In this document: piece by piece, positions 1-60,200 of the stretch
How positions within the stretch are numbered: position 1 is the first letter of the stretch
Layout of the letters: the number at the start of each line of letters is the position of its first letter
Origin: Tubiluchus corallicola
Taxonomy: Eukaryota > Priapulida > Priapulimorpha > Priapulimorphida > Tubiluchidae
Assembly (NCBI GenBank): GCA_030141605.1
Contig: JAQGDQ010000010.1
Coordinates: 993,501 to 1,057,500, forward strand
Length of the DNA: 64,000 nucleotides
Direction of reading: 5' to 3'
The notes under the pieces: generated by a model
Told to the model about the DNA's origin: nothing
Database searches by the model: none
What the model saw: the letters and a program-made list of their open reading frames with translations, nothing else
Program-made: the position numbers and the translations under genes

Positions 1-731
1 AATCAACTATCACCTTCCTCTTACAGTAACACTTCCCCGGCACCTATATTTGCTTAGTGCTTATAAACTGCTAGATTTTTAAAACATCACTCTGGGGTTA
101 ACAGCACTCTCTACGTAGGTATGTCAATTTATTCCTGTTCTTTTTTCTTCCTTTAATTATTAACCTTAAATCAGTGACGTTTAGCTACTATTTTTGCTTT
201 TAATATCCTTGTTTCACCATTCATTCTGTTTGGTTCTAGAATGTTTTTACATTTTATCTGCAATTTTTCACATGATGAAGCCTGCTATGGTGAAAACTTC
301 ATTAATTATAACTATAATAATAATAAAACAATAATTATTTGAGGCTACAAGGGCAGCCAATGCTTTCTTGTGTTAAAATGTCAAGTCCCAGGAGAGCTCT
401 TTCATATTTTAAGTGTTAAAAATCAGGCAATTTCCGAAAGACGGGAGTGGCGCTCTCACATAAAATTACGACGAAAAGGTGTATAGGGCAAAAGGGCAAT
501 AGTGATCAGCATCAGATTTCAATAATATTACAGTAATTGTTTTAGCCATATAGTATGGTGTTTGCTACACAAAAAACGGTTAGCCAAAAAAAAATTCAAT
601 ATCGGTTAGTAGCTAAAATATGTTTTTTTAATTATAATTATTGATCAGTGCTCAATACTCGGCCTGCGGTAAAGCTAATCAAGTAATGAATGTGTGCAGG
701 ATAAAGCAACGAAAAGGTTTCGCTCAATGTT

Positions 732-790
732 CACGTGCGTCGAGTTAGTAGGAATGCAATTGCAGTGAAATTGAAAATGGCGCCGCCCGG
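732..790. promoter_or_regulatory. Possible promoter motifs (E-box and YY1-like site)
   Basis: A perfect CACGTG E-box lies at 732-737. An AAAATGGCGCCG stretch, close to the YY1/Pho-type AANATGGCG core, lies near 774-785 in a small GC-rich island within AT-rich DNA, about 630 bp before the PARP start codon. Promoter function is inference from motif and position only; no TATA box or transcript evidence is available. The site could belong to an unannotated non-coding first exon. Confidence 0.25.
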
Positions 791-979
791 TGTCGTTTGT
801 AATTCAAAACTCTGCTTTTTTCTTTAATATTTCAAGCAGTGAACCTACGCAGCTTAATGTATGTCTATAAATTACCTTACAATCTCATTCTCTATTTGTG
901 TGTTTATTTTTCTGAGTTGTTGCATGGCTTTATATGTTACGAAAATCATTTTTGTAATAACAAAAGAAATACCTTAAGC

Positions 980-1249
980 TTAAATTGGTACTTTAAGCAA
1001 GTAGAGCTTGCTGTTTAAAATACTATAATTTTTTATGATATTAATCCACTTCATTAATGCTAGCTCATATCTTAAACGATTTTTTAAGTTAGGTACTGAA
1101 TAGGCGACACAAATAATTTTTTCATTTAATTTTGTACTAGCCAAACAACGCACACCAACAAAACCTTCAGTCCAAGATAAAATATTTAAATTTACCCTTT
1201 TCTGCTTTTGTTGTTGTTTTTGTATATATTTTCGAAATATTGCTACCAC
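980..1249 (-). CDS. Unrecognised minus-strand open frame, possible terminal exon or relic
   Basis: An open frame of about 75-89 codons on the minus strand, with ordinary amino-acid composition rather than low complexity, ending in a TAA near 980. A pyrimidine-poor CAG acceptor candidate lies near 1205, so it could be the last exon of a minus-strand gene or a decayed insert. I do not recognise the protein. If it is real, its upstream exons would have to overlap the PARP gene, which makes this less likely. Left in as a low-confidence candidate. Confidence 0.2.
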   Translation of the reverse strand: MVAIFRKYIQKQQQKQKRVNLNILSWTEGFVGVRCLASTKLNEKIICVAYSVPNLKNRLRYELALMKWINIIKNYSILNSKLYLLKVPI

Positions 1250-1417
1250 GAAATTATGATATCTCTGTAATACAATTGTAATGAAGTGTCTGTAATTAAA
1301 TAGTATGTATTATAACTTGGTATGAATATTGAATTAAACAGATAAACTAATCTAATATCTGTCTAAAACCTGTACATGCTGTACATAACTGTTGACTTCT
1401 TAGTGTAAGAAAATAAT

Positions 1418-48159
<46,742 letters not shown>

Positions 48160-50925
48160 TTTTGTCCTTCATATATTGTGTGGTAAAAGGTATGGAAAAC
48201 ACTTGTACTTAAGCAAATGTAGATGATATAGTCGTTTAATCAATCTGACATGTGTGTAAGTTTTTGTACGATTTTCACAGAAATTAAGCTGCAATAGTGG
48301 ATTTGTGTTCCTTTTAATTCCGCTGATCATTGTTTATTGTGTAGTTTTTGCCATGGTTTCTAGCACATAAAAAGTATATAATTTGCATACATGTAGCGAT
48401 ATTTCCTAACTCTAACGCACAGAGTTTTCCCTGCAAACGAAAAGCCCACAGTGTTCGCACAGTGGTGTATTGTACACCTAATGTCTGCTCTCTGTTGGTT
48501 ATTATAATCTTAGAATATGAAACAGTTTACCATTTTAAATGTTTTATTCAGTTTTGTATTGTCTCGTAGTACCAGTTGATGTAAAAGTGCGTGTTGTATA
48601 ATAATTTATAATTTAATTTCTGTTCACCTAAGAAAATGTTTATAGTTTTACAATAACAGCTCTGTGAACCATAATTTTCTTGTAATTTTGTGACTTTTTG
48701 TGTGTAAGATTTAAGTGGTACAAGCATTCGTCCATTTGATCACGGAAAAAGTTTCTGAAAATCAACCTCAAAGTCAAAAGTGAATTCGTATGTTAAACAA
48801 GTGATTGCCTAGTTCTTTTCTGCCTTACAACAAATGAAATGTTTTAAATTCAAGTCGGGCTGATAATGGTTTTTCTCTCACTTTACCTGGCTGGACTTGG
48901 GTAAGTTTATAAAAAACTTTTGTTGGAAACTTCCTACATAACCAAGTCTTTTTGAGAAAATATCATTTCAGATTATAGCAAAAGCACATCTAATGTAGTA
49001 ATAATTTTTTCAATAGTTTCTAAATGAAAAAGTTGTAGTATCGTACTTGTAGTGTGTCGACTGACTGAAAGTGATTATTATTATTAATTATTAATACGAT
49101 CAAGTCATGATAGTCATAGTGGATTCTAGTTGTGTTGTTTTGCTACATAGATGTGAGTTTTGTCATTATAATTGCACCATTGTGTAGTGAAGAGTGAAAA
49201 AAGTGTTACCATGTTGAAGTAAATAATGTTTATGCAGTATACCACTGCCCAATTAGTTTTACTGGCATTAATTAGCAGTATAAGGTTATGATATCATATC
49301 ATCATTTCTAATATTGAACTTAAGCTTGCAGTGCAATTTAATGTAACAGAATACTTTAGGATATAAAACTTCGTCCACTCTTGTGAAAATTGGAATCAGC
49401 TGCATGGGAACATGTTTTAAAGAAAATATTATGTACAGAAGAAAGACTATATTCACATCTTTACATAGATCTGAGTAATCAGTAATGTTTTAATGGGTTT
49501 TAATCGTGAAATCATGTTTCTGTAACAGTTTTGCATAAATGTTTTCGTTTCAAACACGTACATCTGTATTTAAATTTTAGAAACATAGTATAAAACATTC
49601 CATGTCCCCGGTCATCATTTTTATTCTTACCACTTAATTTTCAGTACTACTTTGGAAATACTTTTAAGCATAATTATAATTATACTAAGTTTCTTTTTAA
49701 TTATACACTTCGTAAAGCTGATGATACTTTATTCCACATGACTGTGTGAAAATTGTTATATGGCAATGAAAACAAGTTTTGTTGTCAATGATTTTTTACA
49801 AAAATAAGCTAATCAATATTTGTATGTTTAATTTTAATTTATGTACCGCATGTAGTGTGAAACTTAGTTAAAAACTATATACTGGTTTGCAGTCTGTGCA
49901 GTACTTCAAACTATACACTATACACAAGTTATTGAATTGCACACTTAACAACTCTTATTTCACTGTCTGGTCTTTTATTGTCACTTGTAGTTTACAAAAT
50001 CATGGTAGTTTTAGTAATTGTGATTGTCCACTTGTCTTTTGAGATTAATGAAACTTTAAAATTTAAATTCGCTGTATTGTGATTTATGTTGACATGAGAG
50101 TCAGTCATTTGCAGTGGTGTAGCTAATAGGGCAACGGAAGCACATTTTTCAAAATTGGTGCCTTTTCAATAACCTGCCATTACTTTATTTGTCATTTTCT
50201 TACAACCTTAAATGAAGAAACTATGAATATTGGTCACTTGATCACAGGTTTGTCGAGCTTTTTCAAAAGACTAAAATTTGCATTTTCAAGCCAGATACCA
50301 CATTGACAAAATCATCAATGATCTAAAGCTTGGGGACTGATTTCTTTATTAATTACAAATAATTACATATTGATTTACGTATCAGACACAAATGTGTGCA
50401 TCTATGGTAGCATCTAAAAACGTAAAAACTATTTCAAATTTCAAATACTGAATATACTGTGTACAAATGTGATTCAAAGTAATAGTGTATAATATCAAGT
50501 TAGCTGTCATCAGAAATTTGAGACAATAAAAGCATAAAGACTTCAAAGCACTGTTGCTAAATTTAGTAAAACTAAAATGCTATTAACTAATTTCAGACTT
50601 ATTTATGAGTATTGATTTTTCTTTGCTTCGCTCGAAACATATTTACGCGCTAACGTGCTACATAAATAATAAAAAACAGCAATTAACAACAACAAAGCCT
50701 TACAGCACATCATGTTTCATAATTTTTATGCACAAATAATATTATTGTCATACATATCTACATAAACATTAATAATATTTGGGTTTTAATTTCACATCCT
50801 CCGTCTATTACAAGTTTGCTCTATAACTATCTACTTCTGTTAGGGTTTCCAACTCGAGCAATCATGTAAGGAGTGCAGCATTCCACTTGCTTATTACACA
50901 AGGCATATAAATTTCTTTAAAAACA

Positions 50926-50931
50926 TTTATT
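50926..50931 (-). terminator. Candidate polyadenylation signal of the GPCR gene
   Basis: TTTATT on the + strand, read as AATAAA on the minus strand, about 700 nt beyond the GPCR stop codon. It is chosen by position and sequence only; other A-rich signals are possible. Confidence 0.25.
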
Positions 50932-51239
50932 TGTCAAAAAGAAATAAGTGCAATTGAAACAAACATAAAACTACTGCCAATGTTGTGGAAACTGGAGAAG
51001 AAATTCTCACAGTTTCACATGTGTATTACAACTATTTATCTACAAACTACCATTACAGTTACCAATTCACAATTCATCATTCATCAGCCTAAATACGTAC
51101 AATTAATCTGTCATCTATTGATTTCAAACTATGTACTAATTTCTGGATGCCATGATAACAAAATGCAAACGAAAATCGCACTGCAGATCCTACGGACCCA
51201 AGCTCCAACTACAGACTGTAACCACTATGAATGATAGAA

Positions 51240-51610
51240 CTGTAGCCCATGCCACAGGCTGAAGTTGATGTCATTGATTACTAATGACATCACAATAGAA
51301 AACAGTGATGTCAGTTGATTTCATCATTCCAGAAATGATGACATCACTGTGGGGAAAAGGTAACATCACTATGGATAATGATGACATCACTAGAGAAAAG
51401 GGAATATCACTGCAGAGGCAATAACATCTCACTGCTAAAAGTTCGTTGTCACATTGCTTTGAATTTAGTTGATGACATCATTGTGCAGTTCAGCTACAGC
51501 TGTCGCCACAATGGAAAACTAATGACATCATTGTGGAGAACTTACAACATCACCAGTCTGTTCAAAAGCAAGTAATGTTGCACCGGAAAATTGCTAACAT
51601 CACTGCGGGA
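51240..51610. repeat. Degenerate minisatellite of TGACATCACT units
   Basis: At least ten irregularly spaced copies of (GA)TGACATCACTGTGGAGAA-like words, about 20-60 bp apart. TGACATCA is one base away from the palindromic CRE TGACGTCA. It lies directly downstream of the GPCR stop codon, so it is probably in that gene's 3' untranslated region. Confidence 0.75.
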
Positions 51611-51627
51611 TGAACAGATGATGTAAG

Positions 51628-54226
51628 TCATACTCTGTCGCTTTCCAGTTCGGCTGCTGGTGAAGTCACACTGGAGAACTCCACACTAGGCACCAGCAGG
51701 TCACGACTCAGAGGACTGTGGATTCCTGATGCAGCATTCATGTGGGAAATATTCAATGTGTGTTTAGGCTTTAAATGCCGGTTGCCAATTTCCATACTCA
51801 TCGTCTTCATCACCTCAATTTGAGCATACAGACGCTGAATTTCCTCCTGAAATTAAGACAGAGCAATGTGCTATATAAAATTTTGTAACAGCTGGTGCAG
51901 GTTTTACCTTTAAATGTAGCTAAATATATGCCAACTCAAATCTAATTTTGATCATCCAGATAATTGTGTTAAGTCAGCTAAATTTGGCAGACTGTGATAA
52001 AATATTATATTATAATACATCATTGTACAAGCTGTATAGTTGTACTGTTATTGTGTTATAGTATACAAATTATTGTGTAATATATATGCTGTCAATATAT
52101 TAAGGATTTGTGTAAGGTCTGACTTTAATAACTTACTATTTCTGGGAAAAGTAATTTCCAAAGAATATCTTTTCTGGTGCAAATAATTCCATAGATTTTG
52201 ATACTGTTTATTGTATGTAGATATTTGGCTGCATTACCACTGACTGACTAAATAATGTTTAAAATGTGTAATATGTGTTCATCTAACTGACCAAAGTCAT
52301 TATTTGGATGCTGTCTGTCAACAGTCACCAAGTTGCATCAACATTCAAAAGGTAAAATCACTGCACACTATTTTCACTACTGTTTTTTGATGTGCTGCAA
52401 ACACAACTAAAAAGACAAAGCAAGCAGCTAGTGCATGAGTTATCAACGAATTATTTTACAAATAATTTTACAGTTTCATGCAAATTGCAAATCACTAAGA
52501 CTAAGTAACAAAATGATTTTTCTGCAAGAAAGTGTCATGCTAGGTAGACTGCTCAAAGATGTCATTTGTAATTATATCTGTTGGTATTGTGCTCGGGAAA
52601 GAAAAAATGTTTTTCATTTCACATGCTCTGTAAATTAAAATGCAAAATCAAAATTCGTAATGATCAACTAAACTATTTTCAAACTAAAATAACAAGCAGA
52701 CCAGGTAAACGTATCAGCCAATAAAATTTTAGTGAGTTAGAACCAAATTAGCATAGTTTAAGTTGAGTAACAAAAGCTTAATTTAGCGGGAAGCAATATT
52801 CATTGTAAGCAAGTTGAAGGATATCTATGACATACAAGTAACTCATACGTGCCTCATTTGAAAAGAAAATGTAAGTTTATAACACATTAAAATTAATGAG
52901 TCTGTAAGAGTTAATCCATTTATGAGTTAATCATCAACATGAGTTAACTATTTATTTAGATGTAAGAGCTGGTATTGCTTCTGAATTAAGTTGAAGTTAA
53001 TAAACCCCACAATTTAAAAAAATGCTTTTCAAATGTCGCTTATCATGTTTTTTGTTATTACCTAGATTGATGTACAAGTTAGTGTAAGCCCAGAGGAATG
53101 TGCTTGGAAATTCTTGTCTTTATTACTTCAGTCAGTGTTACAGTATATTACGCTTTATGCGCGACCTGGCTGCAGTGCTACACTCATGGCCGACTTCTAC
53201 CACTACTACAACATCAAGTCACGAAACAACAGCTAAAGAACAGCCAGATCGCACGCTGCACCATCTATCACTGCTGTTGCTATGGTTAAATAAAAATAAG
53301 AAAAGAAAGCCATCATCACGAAAATAAAATTGATTGAAACAGTCACTGGGAACCCAAGACCCGACCCGTACGTAGGATTAACAAACTTCGGGGAAGATGT
53401 GCTTACTCAAGGGTGTGAAACACTGAATATAAGCATCTTATTTGCATATTTTTCTACTTTATGACAATAGCTCAAAATTAAGTTTTTCAAGCATCCAGGT
53501 ATAGCAACAGTAACCAGGCTAGCATTTTTGCACCCATTGATATCCAATAATATCCAATACAGATCTATTAAATGTTCGTTGATTTACTTGGTTATGAAGT
53601 ACAACAAAATTTTAGCAAAATGGCCGATAAATTACGTGACTATGTGGCATACTGTGCTATGGCTATTTGGAGAAGACGTCTTGGTCAAAAGTTTAAAAGC
53701 AAACAGTAGAAAACGTTCCTCCTTAAAAGAACGATTGAGTCCTTTACAGGACTAGGCACTTCAGGTTGATAACTGTCTTTGGCCACAATTCTTGAGATCA
53801 ATAGGTATAAGCTAGCTAATTAAATCGGCAGGGTAAGAATGTGAACATAGAAACAGCAGTCATTGTAGTTCGACCATAGATACGTTAACATACAAAGGTT
53901 GAAATGAAATATTATTAACAATTAATTTTAACATATCTATGACTCGACTAAAAGTGATCAGATGGCGCCACCTGACAAACCTTCAGTGTTTCATTTTCCT
54001 GTGCTAGATCGACAGAGTCGTCTTGGCAATATTGCATTTCTGGGCACCAGATGGCCACCTGTACGTGATCAGATACCTTTAACTCCTCATTTTCCTGATA
54101 GAGGTCTATAGTTTCTTCATTGATTAATCCATTGACACCGTTGACAGACAGAGATGCTGATACATTGGCCCGTCGTCGATTTTTGATGTCATACACATCG
54201 CCTTTACCTTGAACTATCCTTTGCAC
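51628..54226 (-). CDS. GPCR cytoplasmic tail exons with alternative donors
   Basis: Exon 53981-54226 (82 codons) ends in ENETLK before a GTTTGT donor. An internal GTATCT donor after ENEELK (exon 54077-54226, 50 codons) is also in phase 0. Either form continues into 51628-51846, whose first residues [12 protein letters not shown] extend the coiled coil. The long form adds 32 residues. The 18 nt between the first donor and the next CAG are too short for an intron. The tail ends with SDRV, compatible with a class III PDZ ligand (acidic residue at -2), stop at 51628-51630. Confidence 0.82.
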
Positions 54227-57200
54227 CTACAAAAAGGAAAAACCTCTGTAAAAAGACTTCCACTGGACCAACTGCAAATAGTGTAATTCGAAATTGCAGT
54301 ATTGTGATTTCCAAGTAAGAAATTACAAAAACAGGGTCTAGGTGACAGTTATTGCATCATCCATTCATTTTTGCATAAACAAGTTGTAAGAAAGAAGATG
54401 CACATGTATCACTGGAGTAGAGATAGATATGAAAATATTTGCATTTTTATAAAGCAGGTTTTGTGCACGTGTGTGATCTAATATGGCTGCCACTGTTATA
54501 GCAAATGATACTATTACCTTACAGTATCATATATACATATCAATTATGCAATCTTGGTAACATTGCACACAGCTGTCTGTATCTAGTGCATCATATTCGA
54601 CTGTTGTATGACAGTCATTGACTGTTCATGTACAGCATTTTAGATGAAAAGAATGGTATATTTTTTGTATTTATCTCCTCCAAACAAACCAATAGGTTGT
54701 GGTGCACATTATTTTTATGTTTCAATAAAATTTAGTAGTTACTACTAGAGAGATGCTTTTCTGTGAAAAAATGGACTCTTTTTTGGTAGTGCATGTCGAG
54801 ATACTGCATATGATGCTGGATATATAGTCAGATCTTCAAACATTCCATACTTAAATAGTGCTTACCTTGATGCCAAACACAAGAACAATTGTAACTGTTG
54901 TGCACAATATGACTCGTAAGAAACTGAACAAGTACTTGATATCTGGCGGAGCATTCGGATAAATGACTAAACTGTAAGAAACGAAACTAGTTATTACTTT
55001 AAAATAAAGTAATACAAGTAAAGAATAATATGATTTTGTTACTCTAGTAGTAGCAACATTAGTGGTATGATAACACAGATATCTGTACAAGATCACAAAT
55101 GAAATCTGCTACAAACACTTGTTACTATGCCAGAATTGCAAAGTTTTAACAAAACAACAGCACTGTGCATTATTATGGTAAATATATTATATATTTATTA
55201 TTACTGTAAATACAGTGTTCGTATATTCTTTTAAATATGGTGTATTATTTGTAGTGGTGCAGCCAAGTCGTCATACATCGGTTTATGTAAGACCAAAAAG
55301 GTTGCTAACTACATAGTACACGTGCATAGCTGACGATGATTTTGACTCAAATATTTTCATGGCATGGAATGAATGAGTTAGAATCAGAAATAGAATTTAT
55401 TTTATTTCACAGCGAATAATATATACATATACATTTAGTCACAAACATTGTCACGTTACAAATGATACAAGTCACTTTGTGGAGGAGGAAGAAGCATAAT
55501 GCTATCGGGTCCTTAAAAATGGTGTTGGAGGTTTTATCATACCTTGTGAACTAAAGATCTGTTTACTTTGGCCTACTGTGTATCAGATTGGAATCACAGG
55601 TGAGCCTAAAAGCATAATAATGGCCTGCCATAATTCCTTAAAAGGTTTGATGATGGGAAAAAACAGCTTATTTTTTACGAAGTACAATTGTTCAACTACT
55701 ACCTAATTGTTTAATAGTTATGACAGAACCAAAACATTATTAATTGTCAAAAATAACGTTTTAAGCGGTGTATACACCCTCTCATATTTCTTCAATTCTC
55801 AAAAAGGAAAAATATCTCAAAAGTATGGCAGATAGAACTGGTCTTTTTGGTAATCACTCCCATCCACTTACTGACTAAACTCTATACTGCTTAACTTTCT
55901 TATCCAAACGACCACTCAGCAATGCTTTCGGCTACTCCTAAAAATTATTTATTTACACCATTGTAATTAGTGCGGAAGCACTAAAATTGTAATAATAAGA
56001 CCAACTTACTGTATTAAAAGCATAACGGCATTCACAAAGGCTATATTATAGATGGCGTAGCTAATAAACTTTGCTTCATTAAACAGAGTTACAGCATTTC
56101 GCACAACATAGCATATTCGGATTCCCCATATTAAGAAAAGCACCTCTCCTGGAAATACAAGAGAATCAATCAATCAGTTCTAAATGAATTAGTCTGATTA
56201 TCAATCAGTCGTTTATTCTATCCCTCAAGCGATGAGCCAATCAACGTTATTAATAGCATCAACATGACTAGAATAAAGCAGTTACTGGTCATCTAACTCC
56301 CAGTGCATTTTAGGCAATTTAAAATTTTTGACCACTTGAAATATTTGATTCTGTACAGGTGTTTGTTATTGTTACATTTCGTTGAATTTCTGAAACGTAC
56401 CAATCACTAAGCAGTGGTCCCACCAGTCATATTCACACTGTAGAAACCATAAATTATCCACATCCATCATTCTCACTGTCCCCGGGGGTGACGAAACCGT
56501 CCAAGCAGCCAGATACGTGACTATGAGTAAGAGTATAGGTAACAACCATCGTAGCAATTGCTTATCTGTTAGCTTTAATTTGTGTGCTGACTTCACACGG
56601 TACGTTAGAGAAACCCTGAGAAAAACGTAATATGCTGATACAAGTTAATGTTTAAATTAATGATTCAGAATGTCTAAAACAACAGGGGCTTATAGTCCAA
56701 AGCAGATTATCTGTTTTGTCGCCACCTCTGTCTGCAAGAAGAAGCGTAAATAAAAGATTTATCATTATCATTATCTTCATCATTATCACCTATGCCTGAA
56801 CTGTATATGCCTGAAAGGACGCGAACTTAAATTGAGGTATTGTTATGTTCATCCGAAAAAATCTAACTTTTTTGAATAAATGTTGCTAAAAAAGAAGTGT
56901 GCCAAAAATATTTTTCCTTGAAGATTAGTATTGCTTACATTATCACTTCTAGCGTACTAGTTCGAAATGAATCGAGTTTAAACATTTACGTACGAGTAAA
57001 ATTCAGTAGTACATACCCCATTCAATAATTCAATATACGCCCAGTAATTCAAATCTTTGTTTTAAGTTACCAGCAAAGTATCTAAACTAGGTTAAAGTGA
57101 CTGCGCGATATCTTAAAACTAGGTTAGATATACTCTTACTAGTTTTAGATTACCCCTCCAAAAACGAAGCCTAAGATTGGTTAAACTTATTTTATAGTTC

Positions 57201-60200
57201 CAATGTCTATGTAGATAACTGTTAGAAATGTTAATCCATTACAATTAAAAAAGTGCAATTTCTGCGTTAAGCAAGCGCGGTTTTGTTGCATGTTCGTGTG
57301 CATTAACAGTATCTTTAGAAACAACATTTATCTGCCTATTTTTGTATCCACGAGTATTTCTATTACAAAAACAATCGTTAGAAACTTTTGGCATTAAATT
57401 ATTTGAGAAGCTGTATATAGTAATACATTTGTTTTTAAGCCTAATTAATGTCAGTGAATTTAAGAACAGGTATCTTTTTTAGTAAAACGAATTTTAGCAT
57501 ATGTACTCCAAAGCACACATAGACATGGATAAAACCATAAAAGGAAACGGCAAAAGGTAATGCAAAAAACGACAGGTTGTCAAATACAGGCACGTGACGC
57601 AGGCCCTTCCATCATACAGCGCATAGGCCAATGTGAGTGGATATAATTTCAAACTCGGATAAGTAATTTGAACCTAGTTTCGAAATGCACTGGTGTATAT
57701 TGAACCTAGGTTCATTTTGGCGTTGGTATATTGCAAGGTGGGGGTAATTTAAAATCGTTACACCCGCATTGCTGGGTCTGAGCTACACTAAAAGGTGCTG
57801 ACATCAGACTTTGTAAAAACAATAATATTGGCCAAAAATGCCCAAAATAATTATTGCTCATACAATATACTGCAATGCGTTATTGACCAAAAAAAGTCAT
57901 TGCAATAATGTATTGTGAATGTGTAATTTTAGGTTATGCTATATGCAGATAATTTTAGGTATCCTTTTTTATGTGAGAATAACCAGAACCAGAAGACAAA
58001 TAAAACTGTCCAAAACAGCGTTTCCCGTGGTCATCTAGCCATTTATCGTTCAGACTTAGGATTGCTTGCCCTGTTTTGCCACGGATTTATACACGGCCTT
58101 ACAACTTTGCACATATTTCTACAACTTAGCACAATTCTATACATATTTTAACGTCTTAAAAAGTTCTAGATAATTGTGCTTTTACTACTTGAAGCCCCGT
58201 TATATATTGCCTTCAAGTCTTAATTAGGTGTTTGGGAAAAGCCGTCATTGGAAGATGTTTTGAGCGTTTGAACCTTCAAGAAGACCAACTAAATCCACGG
58301 CATAAAAATGGGGGAAACTTACATTAATTACATTACATTATACAAGTTTGTACTGCGCCGTTAGTTACAAGTGGTATTCTACAGCGCCTAATAACAGAAT
58401 CATTATAGTCAAAATTTTAACAGATCATATTAAATCCCAGTGAATTTAAACTAGACATCAGACAGTGTAGACATAATATGAAATTATGAAATTATCAATA
58501 GTTGTAATAAACTTAGTTCAAAAAGGCTAAAATGAACAGACGAGTCTCGAGGTTTTTGTTGAATACATAAAATTTAGTGCAACAACGCAAATCAGTTGGG
58601 AGACAGTTCCATTCTCTGGGGCCAAGGAAAAAAGATCTGTCTGCTTATGAAAGCTTATGGAATAACAATAGTTAACTGTCCTAAATTCTAATCCAGTACT
58701 TACCTCCATGTTTTCAACAATAAAGCACTATACGTTACACCAAATCCAAGATGCCTCGTCCACTTTACTGAGCAACACAACATGGTGGTAAGTATGGGAA
58801 ACTGAGCCAACATCTAAAATATGTTGATATACTTCAAAGCACAAATGGTTTTTATAGTCGGATATAATTTTTATCACTGCCCTAAGCAGATAGTCATTCA
58901 GGCCAGAAATAAAATTTGCTAATAGTTACGATGAGAGAAATTTGAATGTAGGTAAAAATGTCACAGGTAGAAATGTCACAGGAAAAATGGCACAAATTGA
59001 AAAGTAGGTAAAAATAGCACAGGAAAAAATGGCACAAATGAAAAAGTAGGTAAAAATGACACGGTAAACATGGCGCAGAAAAAAATGGCACGAATGGAAA
59101 AGTAGGCACAATGGCAGAGGAAAAATGGCACACTTGGTAATATATGCGCTTAGGGTTAGGGTCACAGTGGCGTAAAATTCTTTTAGTTATTCTTATCTCT
59201 GCCTAGAAAGTTATGCTTCAACCACAGTTTGCTTGTTTGTCTGCTTGTTTGGTTGTTTTTGTCTGTTATGGCTGCAAGCTTATTACGCAAAAACTGTCTA
59301 ACAGGTTTCCAAGAACTCTGTGAAGAAAGGGAGTATAGAGAGTCAGATAATGAGAATTATTTTTCGGAAAACTTGACCTAACACCACGAACAAGAAAAAC
59401 GTTCGTGAAGCACTTCATTGAGGTCTCAGAAAGAATGTTTAGTACTTCTTTTTTGCTATCTCCACCAGGACATACAACTACGAGTTAGTTTCAGGTTCCA
59501 TTTGAGATAATCTCGTTTGTAAAACTGTGCAACGCTGTCTATAACCTTGCTTATCAATGCATATAACCCTATTAGGCGACATGGAAGTATACATTTGTCA
59601 GTCTATTACCACCGTCAAAACAAACGGTGAAAAAGGTAGATAATCACTATGTGGAACATTCGTGCATTATTGATCATAAATCCATTTAATGAACAAATAT
59701 TTTGTGAGTCTTTGGCTAGTCTATATAATACCAATACATGTACGTTTTTGTATATTTGCTTGTTTATCTTTAGGTTATTTATTTGAATTACAAAAATCAG
59801 ACGAATACGATTGGCATTGTTCGGAATGGCAGAGATCTGCTTCCCACTGAGCGTTTTATTATAGAAATCAATTGCACAAAAATAACACGTGCCATTTTTT
59901 CCTACGCGATTTTTACCTGTGCCATTTTTTCTGTGTCATTTTTTCCTGTGCCAGTTTTTCCTGTGTCATTTTTACTTGTGCCATTTTACCACGAACCGAG
60001 AAATTTAATAGAAGATACACGGAAAATAGTTGAAATGCTTCTAAACCAGCAACAAAAATTTATGAAGCATTAGTAACGTTTTGTTAGTCTTGCAAAATCT
60101 CTCCCACAATCCAAAAAGAAATTGTATGTATATATAACAGTACATACCTCACAATACATAATGACGCATCCAATCAGAGTAATGATAAGAAAAGTTGGAC

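Larger units (their letters stand above)
1..1417. other. Upstream region of the PARP gene
   Basis: AT-rich non-coding sequence before the first PARP exon. It includes one GC-richer patch around 720-800 (listed separately as possible promoter motifs) and one minus-strand open frame near 980-1249 (listed separately). An in-frame TAA at 1406-1408, just before the ATG at 1418, supports that start unless an unseen 5' exon splices in between. No RNA gene or further coding exon was recognised. Confidence 0.5.
48160..51627. other. Convergent 3' region between the PARP and GPCR genes
   Basis: About 3.5 kb between the two stop codons. It must hold both 3' untranslated regions, since the genes run toward each other. 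No coding exon was found. AATAAA words occur on the + strand near 50525 and 50668, but none close to the PARP stop, so the PARP cleavage site is unclear. The right edge has the TGACATCA-rich repeat described separately. Confidence 0.6.

Noticed and set aside
50980-51234. 84-codon + strand frame between the two genes
   Set aside because: Low-information composition, no homology recognised, and it lies in the convergent 3' region.
53098-53327. Two overlapping + strand frames near 53.1-53.3 kb
   Set aside because: They are overlapping alternative frames in a GPCR intron with no domain or splice support.
54059-54076. An 18-nt intron between the GTATCT donor and the next CAG in the GPCR tail
   Set aside because: Far below any workable intron length; an alternative donor or straight reading-through fits better.
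58894-59165. Cys/His/Phe-rich frames that look zinc-finger-like
   Set aside because: Produced by the AAAAATGGCACAGG minisatellite; spacing does not fit zinc fingers.
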